Part shown: piece after piece, positions 43,942-45,144 of the stretch
Layout of the letters: each line of letters opens with the position of its first letter
Position numbering within the stretch: position 1 is the first letter of the stretch
From: Kutzneria sp. 744
GTDB lineage: Bacteria; Actinomycetota; Actinomycetes; Mycobacteriales; Pseudonocardiaceae
Length of the DNA stretch: 45,144 bases
Direction of reading: 5' to 3'
Assembly: GCF_000568255.1 (NCBI RefSeq)
Contig: NZ_KK037166.1
Span: 1,401,119-1,446,262 of the forward strand
Made by a program: the position numbers and the translations under genes
The notes under the pieces: model-generated
Databases searched by the model: none
Told to the model about the DNA's origin: nothing
The model's input: only the letters and a program-made list of their open reading frames with translations

Positions 43942-44703
43942 GGTGGCTTCGCCCCTCCTTGGTAGGTCTTGGTGAAGTCGTTCGAGCCATGCACGGTCAG
44001 TGTGGACCCCGACGGGAGCAGGACCGGCAGTAGGCCGTCACATCCGAACTGACCAGGACACGGGACGTTGTTGATCACCACGTCTGCTGACGTGACCCCG
44101 TTGTTGCGCATGTGGGCGGCCAGCTTCATCTCTACGTCAGAGGCACGCGTGGGCAACCCGGGAGCGCCGAGATCCTGAAAGGCCTTCACCGACTCGGCGT
44201 AGTCCTGGTCCTCACCGCTGACGATCTGGTGGACCTGGCCGTCAGGGCCGATCCACCGTCCGTGTGTCTTCGGGCGGGGTGCCCCGCGTTCGCGTCGCTC
44301 CCGGGGGGAGCACATCCGGCGGCAGCTCGTCGCGAAGCCGCCGGATCTGCTCGGCCGCTGGACGACCAGCAGGCGCGGCACGCGGTTGCTTCGGGCTGGC
44401 CGGCTTCTCCGTCGCGCCGCCCGTGGCCCCGCTGCCGACCGGGCCGGAGTGGTCGAACCGACCGACCTCCCGCCGGACACCGTCCGCGGCGGCGTGGACG
44501 GCGTCACGGGCCTCGCCTACGGTGGCCAGGCCAAGGCGCAACGCCCTGATCGACTCGTCGTCGTTGGCACCGGTCAGGGCCAGCGCCAGCGCTTCCAATG
44601 CGGCCTGGAGGAGCTCGTCGGCGTCGCGAAGGTGATCGGCGGCGGCGCCGCACGAAGTGAGGACCTCACGTAAGCGGTCGGTGACCTCGCCGATGCTGGC
44701 CAC
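43929..44703 (-). pseudogene. DddA/SCP1.201-like cytidine deaminase toxin gene, frameshifted
   Basis: The N-terminal frame starts at GTG 44703 (GGGAG five bases upstream) with a helical segment (VASIGEVTDRLREVL ... AVHAAADGVRREV), a Pro/Ala-rich linker, and RRLRDELPPDVLPPG, then stops at 44242. The second frame carries the toxin domain: KTHGRWIGPDGQVHQIVSGEDQDY, ASDVEMKLAAHMRNNGVTSADVVINNVPCPGQFGCDGLLPVLLP, ending GGAKPPWRR at 43929. One surplus base in the G6 run at 44303-44308 would restore one frame. The zinc Cys pair PC-x5-C is intact, but the position of DddA's catalytic H-x-E reads D-x-E. The paired Imm1 gene confirms identity. It is a degenerate toxin, a frameshift-regulated one, or a homopolymer sequencing error. 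Confidence 0.8.
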
Positions 44704-44945
44704 CGTCGCTCCCTTCCCGTGAAGGTCTCGCGTACGCAGTGTGCCAGCAGCGGGCTGGATCGCGTCCATACGGCCCGGCGCCGCCGACGTCCTCATGCTC
44801 GGACCCGAAGCCACACTGGCACAGGCTGGTCACGTGCGTTGCCAGGTCCGCCGCCAACGCGCGTTGCGCACCGAAACCGTGTTTCGGTGTGCCGGAGAGC
44901 GGGACTCGCGGGGGTTGGACACGCCGGAGGGCAGGCTCGCGGGGG
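44704..44945. other. Intergenic region between toxin gene and edge gene
   Basis: 242 bp with no convincing ORF. It should contain the toxin-gene promoter and the 3' flank of the edge gene. A perfect hairpin CACCGAAAC-3 nt-GTTTCGGTG (44869-44889) is a plausible terminator for the edge gene. Next to it is a copy of the 17-nt repeat (44895-44911). CTCGCGGGGGT occurs twice (44906-44916 and 44936-44946). Confidence 0.5.
44895..44911. repeat. Third copy of the 17-nt repeat GAGAGCGGGACTCGCGG
   Basis: Identical to 9289-9305 and to the reverse complement of 9207-9223; with one extra leading G it is identical to 9288-9305 over 18 nt. Like the 9289 copy it lies just downstream of a minus-strand gene's stop codon (35 bp here). 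Confidence 0.65.
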
Positions 44946-45144
44946 TCAGCTGAGGCCACGGAGGCCGATGGTGGGGCTGGCGCGGCGGACCATGGCGGCG
45001 GGGTCGGTGGGCAGGACGTTGTTGAGGAACTCGTAGGCGTGCAGCTCGGAGGCGTCGCGGCGGCCGAGGTGGCGCCACCAGCTGGCGATGTCGTGCCAGC
45101 CGGGGGCCGACAGGGAGCCGCCGAAGTGCTGGACGGACAGGGCG
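44946..45144 (-). CDS. C-terminal end of an unidentified protein (runs off the window)
   Basis: An open minus-strand frame of 65 codons ending in TGA at 44946-44948 and still open at the window edge. Third positions are nearly all G/C. The product is Trp- and His-containing (LSVQHFGGSLSAPG, HDIASWWRHLG, HAYEFLNNVLPTDPAAMV, ending IGLRGLS). I do not recognise the family. A hairpin and the 17-nt repeat follow its stop. Confidence 0.7.
   Translation of the reverse strand, partial: ALSVQHFGGSLSAPGWHDIASWWRHLGRRDASELHAYEFLNNVLPTDPAAMVRRASPTIGLRGLS

Overview
The window is very GC-rich actinomycete DNA. It has strong third-position GC bias, many GTG/TTG starts, chains of genes overlapping by 4 nt, an LCP-family cell-wall protein, a UPF0353 (Rv1481-like) von Willebrand protein, and a deaminase-toxin/Imm1 pair of the actinobacterial polymorphic-toxin type. 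A Pseudonocardiales-like host is my best guess from gene style. No rRNA, tRNA, phage, IS or CRISPR was seen. No gene-free stretch exceeds about 250 bp.

Layout. (1) 40-7032, minus strand: a seven-gene surface-glycan operon in which every junction is a 4-nt overlap (two GT2 enzymes, one of them a tandem double GT2; small membrane proteins; a MOP/Wzx-type flippase; a large GT-C-like membrane protein; a hexapeptide acyltransferase). A GT2 gene with a TTA codon diverges from it (7282-8112). (2) 8172-11839: two aldo/keto reductases, a Crp/Fnr regulator and a GntR/UTRA regulator. (3) 11829-25595: the central sugar-uptake locus. A zinc-less MDR dehydrogenase gene with a 1-nt frameshift diverges from a Dpp/Opp-type ABC importer operon (permease, fused permease-ATPase, ATPase, Tat/lipoprotein solute-binding protein) that continues into a TIM-barrel sugar isomerase and an SDR epimerase. 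A second GntR follows with its own palindromic operator, then a SIS-domain isomerase/deaminase and a BadF-type sugar kinase, then a convergent signal-less GH9 glycosidase and a divergent ThuA-like gene. The combination of peptide-type ABC importer, GH9, BadF-type kinase and SIS enzyme resembles the Vibrio chitobiose/(GlcN)2 operon, so uptake and intracellular breakdown of a beta-linked (amino)sugar dimer is the leading model.

(4) 25653-29684: a LacI regulator divergent from a secreted GH30 glycosidase, then a lipoprotein L,D-transpeptidase. (5) 29699-32575: small membrane ORFs divergent from a HTH (XRE-like) protein translationally coupled to an orphan GT-A glycosyltransferase. (6) 32497-35734: GNAT, zinc alcohol dehydrogenase with LysR, and SDR. 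(7) 35731-43315: an envelope-flavoured minus-strand set (LtaS/sulfatase-like enzyme, solute-binding/VWA fusion, STAND ATPase-TPR, LCP protein, UPF0353 VWA protein). (8) 43522-44703: Imm1 immunity gene and a DddA/SCP1.201-like deaminase toxin gene that is frameshifted. (9) 44946-45144: the 3' end of an unidentified gene.

Regulatory structure is visible: a shared GGTAT half-site in front of the transporter, dehydrogenase, gntR2 and GH9/thuA promoters; helically phased TGTTYCA repeats and a 19-bp palindrome in front of GH30; several promoters whose -10 lies 5-9 nt before the start codon (leaderless mRNAs); and strong hairpins after several genes. A 17-nt sequence occurs three times next to gene ends.
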